Below are positions 56,122-64,000 of a stretch of DNA of 64,000 nucleotides, piece by piece; positions within the stretch are counted from its first letter, which is position 1, and every line of letters begins with the position of its first letter. Source of the DNA: Nannobrachium achirus (taxonomy: Eukaryota; Chordata; Actinopteri; Myctophiformes; Myctophidae); the NCBI GenBank assembly GCA_963921795.1, contig OY997653.1, positions 7,237,104-7,301,103 on the forward strand, given 5' to 3'. A program made the translations under genes and the position numbers. A model generated the notes under the pieces. The model searched no databases and was not told the DNA's origin. It saw only the letters and a list, made by a program, of their open reading frames with translations.

Positions 56122-58093
56122 TAAATAAGTAAATAAATACATAGATAAATAAGTAAATAAAGGCATAGATAAATACATCAATAGTCAAAGATTGTTGTGG
56201 TTGTTGACTTTTAGATAAAATAAAATATATTTCCATAGGATGTGAAGTGTGTTTAACACTGATAAACTGTTGTGTTCCAGTGGATGCCAGTCTGCTGAAG
56301 GTTCTAAAGCCACATATGACCAGTATGAAGAGCTTAGCAGGTCTGACAGGAGACATTACTGGACCTGGAACCTCCATCAACAGCACCTACTCAACGCTCT
56401 ACCTCTCAGACTTAGACAGTGAAGGAGTTAGTCAGCAACATGAGGTGTGGCAGCTTGAGAAAGCATCCAAGATTGACAAGACCCTCGTTCGAAACACAAT
56501 CTTGTGCTGTGACATCTTCAAGCCCTTACCAGGCAGAATAAAACCCATCCGAGTTGTTCTGACAAAGGGCATCGCCGGCATTGGAAAAACCTTCTCTGCG
56601 TGCAAGTTCGCTGTGGACTGGGGGGGGCGTGTGGCCAATCAACACATCGATCTCCTGATCCTGATGTCGTTCCGGGAGCTGAACCTGGTCAGAAATAAGC
56701 AGTACAGTCTTCTCACACTGATCCATGATTTCCATCCAACATTGAAGATGCTCACAGCAGAGCAGCTCGCTGCCTGTAAGACTGTGATCATCTTGGATGG
56801 ATTGGATGAGAGCAGGATTCCATTGCAATTCCCCAGCAATGCCATTGTTTCCGGTGTCACAGTGACATCATCAGTGGGCACTCTGTTGACAAACCTCATC
56901 GACGGGAATCTGCTCCCCTCAGCCCTCCTCTGGATAACTACCAGACCTGCAGCAGCCAATCTGATCCCTCCTCAATATTTTGACAGGGTGACAGAAGTAC
57001 AAGGGTTCACAGACCTCCAGAGGAATGAGTACTTCAGGAAGAGATTCAGTGATGAGAAGCTGGCCAGCACAATCATCTCACACATCAGTGCAACAAGGAT
57101 CTTCTACGTCATGTGTCACATCCCCCTCTTCTGTTGGATTGCTGGGACCGTTCTGGAGGAAATGTTGAAGACCGATGAGACAAAACCGCTGCCCACGACC
57201 CCCACTGAGATGTACGGCCACTTCCTGCTGGTCCTGATAAGGCGGAATCAGCAGAAGTATTCACAAGACGTGAATCAACAGGAGCTCATGGCATCTGACT
57301 GGGCTGTTCTTCTGAAGCTGGGTAGGCTGGCGTTTGAACATCTGGAGAAAGGCAGCATCATGTTCTACCATGGAGACCTGGAAGAGTGTGGTCTTGATGT
57401 CAAAGAGGCCTCGCTGTACTCGGGACTGTGTACAGAGATCTTCAAAGCAGAGTGTGTGCTCTTCCAGACAAAGGTCTACAGCTTCATCCATGTGAGCATT
57501 CAGGAGTTTCTGGCTGCAGTTTACCTGATGCACTGTTTCAATGAGGGGAACACGAAGGTGCTGAAGTCCTTCCTGGAAGATTCTGAATCTGAAAGTGATG
57601 ATGAAGATGATGAAGATGATGATGATGATGACAGACTGGATGTCTTCCTGAAGAAAGTCCAGCTTAAAGCCCTGCAGAGCAAAACCGGCCACCTGGACCT
57701 CTTTAACCGCTTTCTTCATGGCCTCGCACTGGAGTCCAGTCAGAGACTGTTGGGAGGCCTGCTATGTCAGAGAAAGAACAGTCCAGAGAGCATCCAGAGA
57801 GTCATCGACAACCTCAAGGAGATTGACTACGATGACTCTCCTGACAGATGCATCAACATCTTCCACTGTTTGATGGAGATGAAGGATGACTCTGTACTGC
57901 AGGAGATCCAACAGCTCCTGAAGCCAGGGAACAGATCACAGAAGGAACTTTCTGACACCGAGTGTTCAGCTCTGGCCTTCATGCTGCTGATGTCAAAGGA
58001 GGTTCTGGATGAGTTTGACCCGATGTCATACAACACATCTGATTATGGGCGACTGAGACTGCTGCCAGCTGTGAGGAACTGCAGAAAGGCTCG
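42567..58093 (+). CDS. Fish-type NLR (FISNA-NACHT) gene, 5' part
   Basis: Six exons chain in phase: 42567-42649, 48347-48412, 49785-49844, 50314-50367, 55994-56055 and 56281-58093. They give a basic Ser/Arg-rich start, three short related segments, a linker, then FISNA and NACHT. This is the layout of the large teleost NLR-C family of cytosolic innate immune sensors, which oligomerise through the ATP-binding NACHT. The usual LRR and B30.2 exons are not seen up to 64000, so the gene runs on past the window or is truncated. It may be one of many near-identical copies. I assign no symbol. Confidence 0.8.
42880..43205. mobile_element. Dispersed MITE, copy 2
   Basis: Reverse-oriented relative of 22480-22930 (CAGCAGAGGGCGGCGTCATG; CAGCTTACAGTCATCAGACG; GAGCGCCGTATTGGC). 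It lies 230 bases after NLR exon 1. Confidence 0.6.
43206..45390. other. NLR intron 1: decayed repeats, no gene
   Basis: 43470-43560 has a GCGACCGAAGGTCGC palindrome with (TCCG)n, as at 59235. A-rich at 43818-43848. One CCATATATGGG at 44278. No gene seen. Confidence 0.55.
45393..46104. mobile_element. Non-autonomous element with TTAA flanks
   Basis: GGCGAGACACTACAGGTGAA ... TCACCTGCCATGTCTCCCC. TTAA lies at 45389-45392 and 46105-46108. The inverted ends match over about 20 bases. No coding content recognised. Confidence 0.7.
46657..48177. repeat. Second island of the CArG satellite, in NLR intron 1
   Basis: It has the same modules as the gja1 intron 3 satellite: GCGACCGTCAGGTCGCAG, CCTCCACCGGCCGTCC, TTTGCCCTGCTCATATCTCC, CCATATATGG (four copies) and GGAGATAAGCGACC hairpins. 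A block of about 730 bp (46690-47430) is repeated in tandem at 47440-48150. Confidence 0.85.
48347..48412 (+). CDS. NLR exon 2: short repeated segment
   Basis: The acceptor is TTCCAG and the donor ACACA|GTAAGA; 66 nt, phase 2 to 2. It encodes [14 protein letters not shown] and SNEPDSQT. Its flanking intron (GATTCTTCTTCAG, GTATGA, GTTTCTTT) is repeated before exon 3, so exons 2 and 3 are tandem duplicates. Confidence 0.75.
49120..49715. mobile_element. Inverted-repeat element in NLR intron 2
   Basis: TTACCCGGCTTGG near 49132 and GCCGGGTAATAAG near 49549 are inverted. 49568-49700 folds on itself (AAGGTCTTGCTG...CATTATGGCTTA and its inverse). Confidence 0.55.
49785..49844 (+). CDS. NLR exon 3: short repeated segment
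   Basis: The acceptor is TATTACAG and the donor ACAAA|GTAAGA; 60 nt, phase 2 to 2. It encodes [19 protein letters not shown], nearly the same as exon 2 but two codons shorter. Confidence 0.75.
50314..50367 (+). CDS. NLR exon 4: short repeated segment, divergent
   Basis: The acceptor is GTTTCCAG and the donor ACAAA|GTAAGA; 54 nt, phase 2 to 2. It encodes [17 protein letters not shown], a third member of the same exon family. Confidence 0.7.
50954..51159 (-). mobile_element. tRNA-derived SINE
   Basis: Read on the minus strand it starts GGGGCGCCCACTGGCC, has a B-box GGTTCGATTCC at about 51069-51079, and ends in an A-rich tail. AAACACTGTA lies on both sides (50944-50953, 51160-51169), a 10-bp target duplication. 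It interrupts one NLR exon-edge echo. Confidence 0.85.
51340..52150. mobile_element. Decayed DNA element remnant
   Basis: GGCCCTCATTTATCAACGTG at 51344 is a common end of fish DNA MITEs (Harbinger-type). The rest is non-coding or too decayed to place. Confidence 0.35.
53153..53561. mobile_element. GCGACC-family element, full-looking copy
   Basis: It starts ACCAGTAAGACTAAGATAAG, GCGACCTTCAGGTTGC and ends CGGTGGAGGTTTTGATAGTA, CTGTGACCTGACGGTCGCA. Inside are AATCAGCAGGGAATATGAGA and CACATGGTGGCGCTAGAAG. About 410 bp, non-coding, inserted within the DIRS fossil. Confidence 0.7.
53575..53755. repeat. Minisatellite, unit about 33 bp
   Basis: Five to six units of GAATGTTATATAGAGTCTGG plus AACTACACCTCCT. 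Confidence 0.9.
55140..55255. mobile_element. Small MITE, GACATGCTGCCATTC family, copy 3
   Basis: CCGCTCTCCATTCCAACATG ... GTCTGAATGGAGGGATGCAC, inside the DIRS fossil. TGGAGTTGATGG occurs on both sides (about 55125-55136 and 55258-55269), a likely target duplication. Confidence 0.7.
55908..55987. repeat. (TG)n microsatellite before NLR exon 5
   Basis: Nearly continuous TG run ending six bases before the exon 5 acceptor AG; it replaces the usual pyrimidine tract. Confidence 0.95.
55994..56055 (+). CDS. NLR exon 5: linker exon
   Basis: The acceptor GTCCACAG follows a (TG)n run. The donor ACAAA|GTAAAG leaves phase 1. It encodes [20 protein letters not shown], the usual segment just before FISNA in this family. 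A (CT)n run starts 14 bases after the donor, so both splice sites are hemmed in by microsatellites. Confidence 0.75.
56069..56120. repeat. (CT)n microsatellite after NLR exon 5
   Basis: About 25 CT units, starting 14 bases after the exon 5 donor. Confidence 0.95.
56281..58093 (+). CDS. NLR exon 6: FISNA and NACHT domains
   Basis: It follows acceptor GTGTTCCAG. FISNA is from about 56283 ([19 protein letters not shown]) to 56560. NACHT follows, with Walker A GIAGIGKT (56568-56591) and Walker [10 protein letters not shown] (56784-56810), both intact. A winged-helix-like part contains [14 protein letters not shown] and [20 protein letters not shown]. An acidic run, [17 protein letters not shown], is coded by a GAT/GAA repeat at about 57579-57632 and is not usual for the family. 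The exon ends at GCTCG|GTTAGT in phase 2, where LRR exons normally join. If unspliced, the frame stops at 58124. Confidence 0.9.
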
Positions 58094-58137
58094 GTTAGTA
58101 TTCATGTTAATTTTAAGATGTTAAAATGGAGTAAATC

Positions 58138-58450
58138 ATTGCGACAGAAGGTCGCACTATACCATGAGAAATGTTGTAGGTCAGGTAGGTTTATTTGGCC
58201 TCCTGGTGGCGCTATAATAGGCCAATGTGAAAAGGGCGCCACGTGTTCTTGGGCCTTTCCCGGCAATCGTATGCTGCGTGCGTAATTTGAGGCATTTTGT
58301 TCCAAAAATATGTTGTGCAAAGGTTGACCCGCTGGTGGCGCTATAACAGGCCAATGTGAGAAGGGTGGCATCTGTTCCTTGACCTAGTGGGAATGTACGC
58401 ACATCACAGGCTGTGTTCATGATTTGAGGTGTTATTGTCCACTTTATCGC
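58138..58450. mobile_element. Dispersed repeat, TGGTGGCGCTATAA family
   Basis: TTGCGACAGAAGGTCGCACT, then CCTCCTGGTGGCGCTATAAT and GTTCCTTGACCTAGTGGGAA, as at 4600-4680. It begins 45 bases after the end of the NLR NACHT exon, where an LRR-exon intron would start. Confidence 0.65.
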
Positions 58451-58469
58451 TGCTTGCAGCTATATACAT

Positions 58470-58514
58470 ATACATACATACATACATACATACATACATA
58501 CATACATACATACA

Positions 58515-58545
<31 letters not shown>
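58470..58545. repeat. (CATA)n microsatellite
   Basis: About 18 units of CATA, running into (TA)n. Confidence 0.95.
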
Positions 58546-58550
<5 letters not shown>

Positions 58551-58556
58551 TATAAA

Positions 58557-59232
58557 CTCAGCACAAAAAGAAAGGAAACTCTACTTCGGTCCATTATATC
58601 TCCCCTTTAATTGAGCTACACAGCCAAACGTGTACCTAGCGCCAGCCAATATTTTGCCAAAATGCCTGCAATATACTGTTCTGCTGGCATTTACTCTCCT
58701 TACTCTCTGACATTGAGCCTAAAACTAACAAAGTGTAAAAATGGCCAATATGTGTTGTTTTTACTTTTCCTTATTACTGTGGGAGAGTGAAATCATTCAA
58801 TGAACCAAGCAACAAAGGTGAACACCAAAATAACAGTATTGCAGGCCTGCCAGGCCATTTTGTGAGTGAGTTTTTTGATTTTTGGAGGGGCACTACCCAC
58901 ACGTTTGGCTGTGTTGCTCATTCCACGAATGCCAGATCCTTACAAGCTGTACCTCGTTGTAAAGGTGACAAATCAACGATAAAAAAGATATACAATACCA
59001 TATAGCATAATTAAAGGGGAGATATAAAGGACCGAATGTTGGCACATTTTGGGACGGCGCTACCCACACGTTTGGCTGTGTAGCTCATGCCTCGAATGCC
59101 TGATGCTTACAAGCTGTTCCTCAATTTAAAGGTCACGAATCAACGATAAAAAATATATAAAACACAATACAAATTGGTATTATTAAAGGGGAGATATAAT
59201 GGACCGAATTCAAGTTTCCTTTCTTTTTGTGC
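58557..59232. mobile_element. Non-autonomous element with AGCACAAAAAGAAAGG ends
   Basis: AGCACAAAAAGAAAGGAAAC and TCGGTCCATTATATCTCCCC at the left recur inverted at the right end (about 50 bp arms). CCCACACGTTTGGCTGTGT appears twice inside. The ends resemble a Tc1/mariner-type family and TA lies at the right border. Confidence 0.65.
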
Positions 59233-59234
59233 TT

Positions 59235-60318
59235 ATTGCGACCGAAGGTCGCATATACTCTGAAGAACCGTGTCGCTTGAGTGTCCTTCCTTCCTTCCGT
59301 ATCCTTGTGACCGTCCGTATCCTCTGTGATGTCAGTGTGATGTCAGCGAGTTGTGACATCACCTCCTGTACAGGGCGGCTACACGAAATGTGGATAACAC
59401 TATATATGGAGATGGTCCAGTCCATCATGTCATATGGGACTACCATCATAGAAAGTAGCCATTGTTAGGCCGGAGTCATTGGCTGTCTAAACATGGAGAT
59501 GTGGATAACACTATATATGGAGATAGTCTAGTCCAATATGTCATATGGGACTACCGTCATAGACAGTAGCCATTGTTAATCCGGAGTCAATGGCTGACTG
59601 TCTGTACAGGAAGTGATGTCACATGACATACTTTTTATGCCCATATATGAGTCCTAACATGGAGATGTGGATAACACTATATATGGAGATAGTCTAGTCC
59701 AATATGTCATATGGAACTACCGTCATAGACAGTAGCTATTGTTAGGTCGGAGTCAATGGCTGTCTGTCTGACTGTCTGTACAGGAAGTGATGTCACATGA
59801 CATACTTTTTATGCCCATATATGAGTCCTTCTGTACCAGGGTTAGGGTTAGGGTTAGGGCAACTCTTCCATATTTTTCAGGAGATGGTAGAGATTGCAGG
59901 TTTCTGGACCAAATGCCAGATTGGTAAACTGCTCGATTTGAATGTTGTAGCAGAGAGAGTTGTTTACTGTTTTTCATATATTTCAAAATGGTGGGAGATT
60001 TAAAGGTCAGAGGTCAAAAGTCAGAGTGTCAAAGTTGTTCGGCATGAAGAGACTCATGTGTGTCCAGGTTTCATCGCTGTATGTCAAACAGAGCATGAGC
60101 TGTACCTGTTCAAAGTTTGCACTTTCAAAGGCTTTCTACAGCTTCCTTTGGCCAATTTTTGCTAGAAGTAATAGCACACATCGCCACAGTAAGCTGAACA
60201 CGTTGTGTTTGATCGGTGATTTTAGGGTCATTCTTCAGTTTAAGTCCTCCCAGATGTGACCACGGATAGCTCAAGTTGAGTCTTCTTGCTGGGTCTTTTT
60301 TTGTTTTTTAATGTTTTC

Positions 60319-60367
<49 letters not shown>

Positions 60368-60370
60368 TTA
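59235..60370. other. Repeats, no gene
   Basis: GCGACCGAAGGTCGC at 59240, then three partial repeats (GTGGATAACACTATATATGG AGAT) at 59389, 59500 and 59668. GGGTTA runs at 59840-59860. 59875-60260 shows no recognisable coding. Confidence 0.6.
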
Positions 60371-60735
60371 TTAGTCATGAATGTAAACAGAGGTACAGAG
60401 GTACAGTTAGACATTAAGGCTAAAAGTATAGCACAATACTTTATTAGTCATAAATGTAAACAGCGGTACAGTCAGACATTAAGACAAAAGGGATATAAAT
60501 GTAAACAGGGGTACAGTCAGACTTTAAGGCTAAAAGGATAACACAATACTCTATTCGTCATAAATGTAAACAGAGGTACAGTCAGACATTAAGGCTAAAA
60601 GGATAACACAATACTTTAATCGTCATAAATGTAAACAGAGGTACAGTCAGACATTAAGGCTAAAAAGATAACACAATACTTTATTAGTCATAAATGTAAA
60701 CCGAGGTACAGTCATACATTAAGGCTAAAACACAT
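60370..60735. repeat. Minisatellite, unit about 62-68 bp
   Basis: About five units of TTTATTAGTCATAAATGTAA, ACAGAGGTACAGTCAGACAT, TAAGGCTAAAAGG, following a (CT)n run at 60322-60364. Confidence 0.9.
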
Positions 60736-62540
60736 CAAAGTCCTGGGTCTTGTTTCCATTGTGGTTCTATATATTCAATTGACCAACATATCATACAAAA
60801 TAATCACAATATTACATGTCATCAACAAATATAAACACTACAAAGGAGAAAAAAAAGAAAAAAAGTGAATGCTACCTCCTTTCGTTGATCATTTACCTTG
60901 ACCTCCCCTTGTAGTCTCCTTTCATAACTGGGCTCTGTGTGTTTCCACTAAAGAAAGTAGGCTTTCAACTAACCCTAACCGTCTGTTTTGGTGAGTACTA
61001 CTAGTATTTTTTATTTATTTTTATTTTTACTTTTCATTACAGGCAAGGCTGAGCACAACTTGCACAAGGTCTTGTCGGTACAATAACGTTAACGAGAACT
61101 CTTAACGCTATGGACCAGACAGAGCCAGGTTGGATTAAAGAGGCTAATGTGTAAGCTAAGCTATGCTAACTGGCTAACAGCAACATGTTTCGCATAGCGG
61201 TGCTTGAGTGTGGTCTCCGCTCCGGTCTGACTGCCTGCCCTGCAGGGTTTATGTTAGGGTTATTCTTTAGTCTTAGTAAATTTACAGGTTAAACTTGTAG
61301 CCCCCACCTCATGTCTAAAAAATACTTTTTCGCCAGAAGAGAAAACATTTCTTATTTAATAATAATATAGCAGTCTTCAACAGGGGGTCCGCTACCCCTA
61401 GGGTCCTCAGAGTTATTACAGGGTGTCTCAATAGCTGTTACGACCCCTGTCTAGGGTAGGAGTAGCCTATAACTTAATGAGGAGGATGACAGCTTTTCAA
61501 AAAGATGAATTTATTTTATTATTTTTATTATTATCTTTTTAGCAGAAACTGCAAATCTTGTGCATGCGCTAACTGGGTTGAAACTGTTTCCGTTTTGGTG
61601 TTTCCTGCCAAAGTGTAGTCCGTTTTGAATCAAAATGATGTAGGATGTCATCCGGTCGAAGACCACGAAGACCAGGCCTGGTGACGCGAGGTTAACATAA
61701 ACCCTGCAGGCAGCAGGCAGCAGGCTGTCTGCAAAGGTTGGTGCGCCGTTAGATACGGCACGGCTCAAACACGTCCAGTGAGAAAGGTTCTGCGGTGCAA
61801 AAATATGTAAAATGGGTACATTTTTAACGCAATATTCTTTCTGTAATTAATTAATCTAAATGAATGAATATATGATATAGTACTTTATTGTCAGTTCACA
61901 CTGAAATGTGTAAAACACAGCAGCCATGTATTCGAAACCTATATACAAACATGTGTAACAAGGCATACATGACACACTTAGTTGCGGTGCAGCCCCTGTA
62001 CCAGCGCACCGACATTTCACTTGCTTGAGGAGAAAAGACTTGTGGGGGTAAGATGGAGAGGGGATGCCTTGGGGCATAAAAACACTGTTCTCATGTAATG
62101 CTTCCAGGTATTTATTTATTTGACAGGGACAGTACTCATTAATCGACATGTCAGTTTTCACCTCAATGTAAATGAGCCAGAGTTAGCCATAGCCTAATTT
62201 TCAACTGTAGTCCCTGGGCAGGCTGTACAAAAGTGGTAAAATGCTATCCGTACAAAACATACAATACATTCAATACATACAATACAGTACAAAACAGTGA
62301 TGTAAGAACATTTAGGGGGCACAAATACAGCAAGTTATGAGTAATAACAGGGACAGATGGAGCAGATTGTTACCCATGATTCTAAGTTTGACTTGCTTAA
62401 AGCCACCTCTTAAGATTGAGCTTGAGAATAGTAAAGTATTAAATAGTAGATAGTAAGTAAATAGTATATAGTAACTAGAAAATAAATTAGACATTTTAAG
62501 TGTGCCTGCAGCTCGCTAAGTGTGAAACCTTGTATAGCGG
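60736..62540. other. Intergenic or intronic, no gene seen
   Basis: 61374-61425 carries a CTTCAACAGGGGGTCC MITE end like 33484. No LRR- or B30.2-like translation was recognised, which matters for the NLR gene upstream. Confidence 0.5.
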
Positions 62541-62621
62541 TTGGTGATAGTATTAGCATTAGATTTTTTAACATTAGCATTTTTAGCATTAACATTTTTA
62601 GCATTTTCATTACAGTTTACA

Positions 62622-63502
62622 GTTACAGTTTAGGCATTTAGCAGACGCTTTTAATCCAAAGCGACTTACAATAAGTAGATAAAACATCACAATAATAAAC
62701 AAGGTTAAATGTCAGTAACAGCAATATAACAAATGCAAATGAATATCTATCTAGAAAAACAATATAATCCCTAAAGAAAAAAGGTTTCTAAAAAATCTAA
62801 AAACAATTGCTAACTAGCTTCATGCATGGACATTGATTTTTCCAGTATTACTAAGGGTTTAGGTGGAGTCTGAAAAGGTGAGTCTTCAGTCCACGGCGAA
62901 AGCTAGCGAGTGAGTCCGTTTTAAGTGCGACAGGGAGTTTATTCCACAGCTTGGGGGCCAGGAGGGCAAACTGTCTCGGACGAGTGGATTTTTGCCCTCG
63001 GGTTTTTAGCGAGGGTTCTGTCAGCATCCCTGTGTTGCCTGATCTAAGTGCACGGGTGGGGGTGTAGGGGTTGATCAGGTTTTGGAGGTATGGAGGAGCC
63101 ACACCTTTGGCTGCTTTGAAGGTCATCATCAGTGTTTTGTATTCCGTGCGGGCCGCAACCGGGAGCCAGTGGAAGCTGCGGAGAAGGGGAGAGACATGTG
63201 AGAACTTAGGCTGGTTGAAGAACAGTCGTGCCACGGCATTTTGGATCAATTGGAGAGGTTTAAGTGCACATGCCGGGAGACCAGTGAGGAGAGAGTTACA
63301 ATAGTCAAGTTTTGATATGACAGATGTCTGGATGAGGAGCTGGGCTGCCTCCTGAGTCCTGGGTGAGGAAAGGTCTGATTTTACGGATGTTATAGATTGT
63401 GAACCTACAGGACCGGGTGACTGATGCAATGTGTGCCTTGAATGATAGCTGGCTGTCCAGGAGCACACCAAGGTTTCTAGCAGTAGGAACCGAAGTCACC
63501 AA
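62622..63502 (-). mobile_element. L2-type LINE, 3' end of ORF2 and tail
   Basis: 63502-63345 reads VPTARNLGVLLDSQLSFKAH, then another frame from about 63360 to 62851 reads LIQTSVISKLDYCNSLLTGL, LHWLPVAAR-like and LAPKLWNKLPVALKT, typical of the C-terminal part of L2/CR1 reverse transcriptases. The tail ends in TTAGCAGACGCTTTTAATCC. It is 5'-truncated with one clear frame change. Confidence 0.85.
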
Positions 63503-63514
63503 TGCATTATTATT

Positions 63515-64000
63515 AACAATAGCTTTAGCATTTTTAGCATTAGCATTTTTAGCATTAGCATTTTAGCATTTTTAGCATTCATTAGAATTTGTAACATTAA
63601 CAAATTAGCTTTAGCATTTGTTAGCATTAACATTTGTTCGCATTAGCATTACCATTTTTAACATTAGCTTTTTTAGCTGGGAAGTGGAGTTATGGCCAAA
63701 TAAAGCTTCGGCCAATCAGAAGAGGGGGCAGGGCTAAGTTAAACCAATTAAGGTGAAGGACTCTGAAACAAGTCAAATGATGCCACCCACAAGTGTGTAC
63801 GACAAACGGTTGATGAGATAAAGCCAGATAAAGTTTCGGCCAATCAGAATAGGGGGCGGGCTAGATTAAACCAAATAAGCTGAAGGACTCTGAAAGCCAA
63901 ATACAGTTTCAGTAAATCAGAAGGGGGGGGGGGCTAAGTTAGACCAATTAAGCTGAAGGACTCAGAAGCAAGTCAAATGACGCCACCCACAAGTTTGTAA
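63515..64000. repeat. TTTAGCATTAGCA array and a 95-130 bp tandem unit
   Basis: 63520-63670 is a degenerate TTAGCATTTTTAGCATTAGC array (also at 62548-62612, flanking the L2 copy). From 63700 a unit TTCGGCCAATCAGAAGAGGG...GATGCCACCCACAAGTGTGT is repeated about 2.5 times to the window end. Confidence 0.75.

Noticed and set aside
59837-59860. Telomere repeat (GGGTTA)
   Set aside because: Only a few units, also at 24016-24027 and 46380-46395; short runs are common within fish chromosomes.
62851-63471. 206-residue host protein
   Set aside because: LDYCNSLLTGL and LAPKLWNKLP are L2/CR1 LINE motifs, and the 3' tail follows directly.

Overview
The window is teleost nuclear DNA. It holds a connexin43-type gap-junction gene, a fish-type NLR (FISNA-NACHT) immune receptor gene, and a dense load of fish L2/RTE-type LINEs, tRNA-derived SINE, MITEs, one DIRS fossil and microsatellites. 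One 200-base assembly gap lies at 2348-2547. I cannot name the species.

Minus strand, about 30.7 kb down to 3.9 kb: a complete gja1 (connexin43) gene. I could chain six coding exons (24098-24030, 22329-22076, 20546-20372, 11052-10827, 7660-7467, 4191-3925) with matching phases into a 394-residue protein. All six extracellular cysteines fall at their Cx43 positions and the tail ends in a PDZ ligand. A probable non-coding first exon lies near 30635-30712. In mammals the GJA1 coding region is one exon; here five introns cut it, and they are filled with satellite and transposon DNA.

Plus strand, about 42.6-58.1 kb: the 5' part of an NLR gene. It has a start exon, three short related exons, a linker exon and a large FISNA-NACHT exon with intact Walker motifs. 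No LRR or B30.2 exon is visible before the window ends.

The most unusual pattern is shared by both genes. The introns contain repeated copies of the neighbouring exon's edge together with its splice site: seven extra copies of the exon 5 3' edge and five of exon 3 in gja1, single copies for gja1 exons 2 and 6, and about six or seven in the NLR gene. I call these exon-edge echoes.

Intron 3 of gja1 (11.05-20.37 kb) is a 9-kb satellite. By eye it carries about 65 copies of CCATATATGG, a perfect CArG-box (SRF site) consensus, plus palindromes with arms of about 750 bp. A smaller island of the same satellite sits in NLR intron 1 (46.66-48.18 kb). A second theme is a dispersed hairpin family (core AGATCTACAAGCTCACA) with ten or more copies. 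Many nested mobile elements have readable target-site duplications (TA, TTAA, TAA, 8-bp GT, 10-bp SINE).
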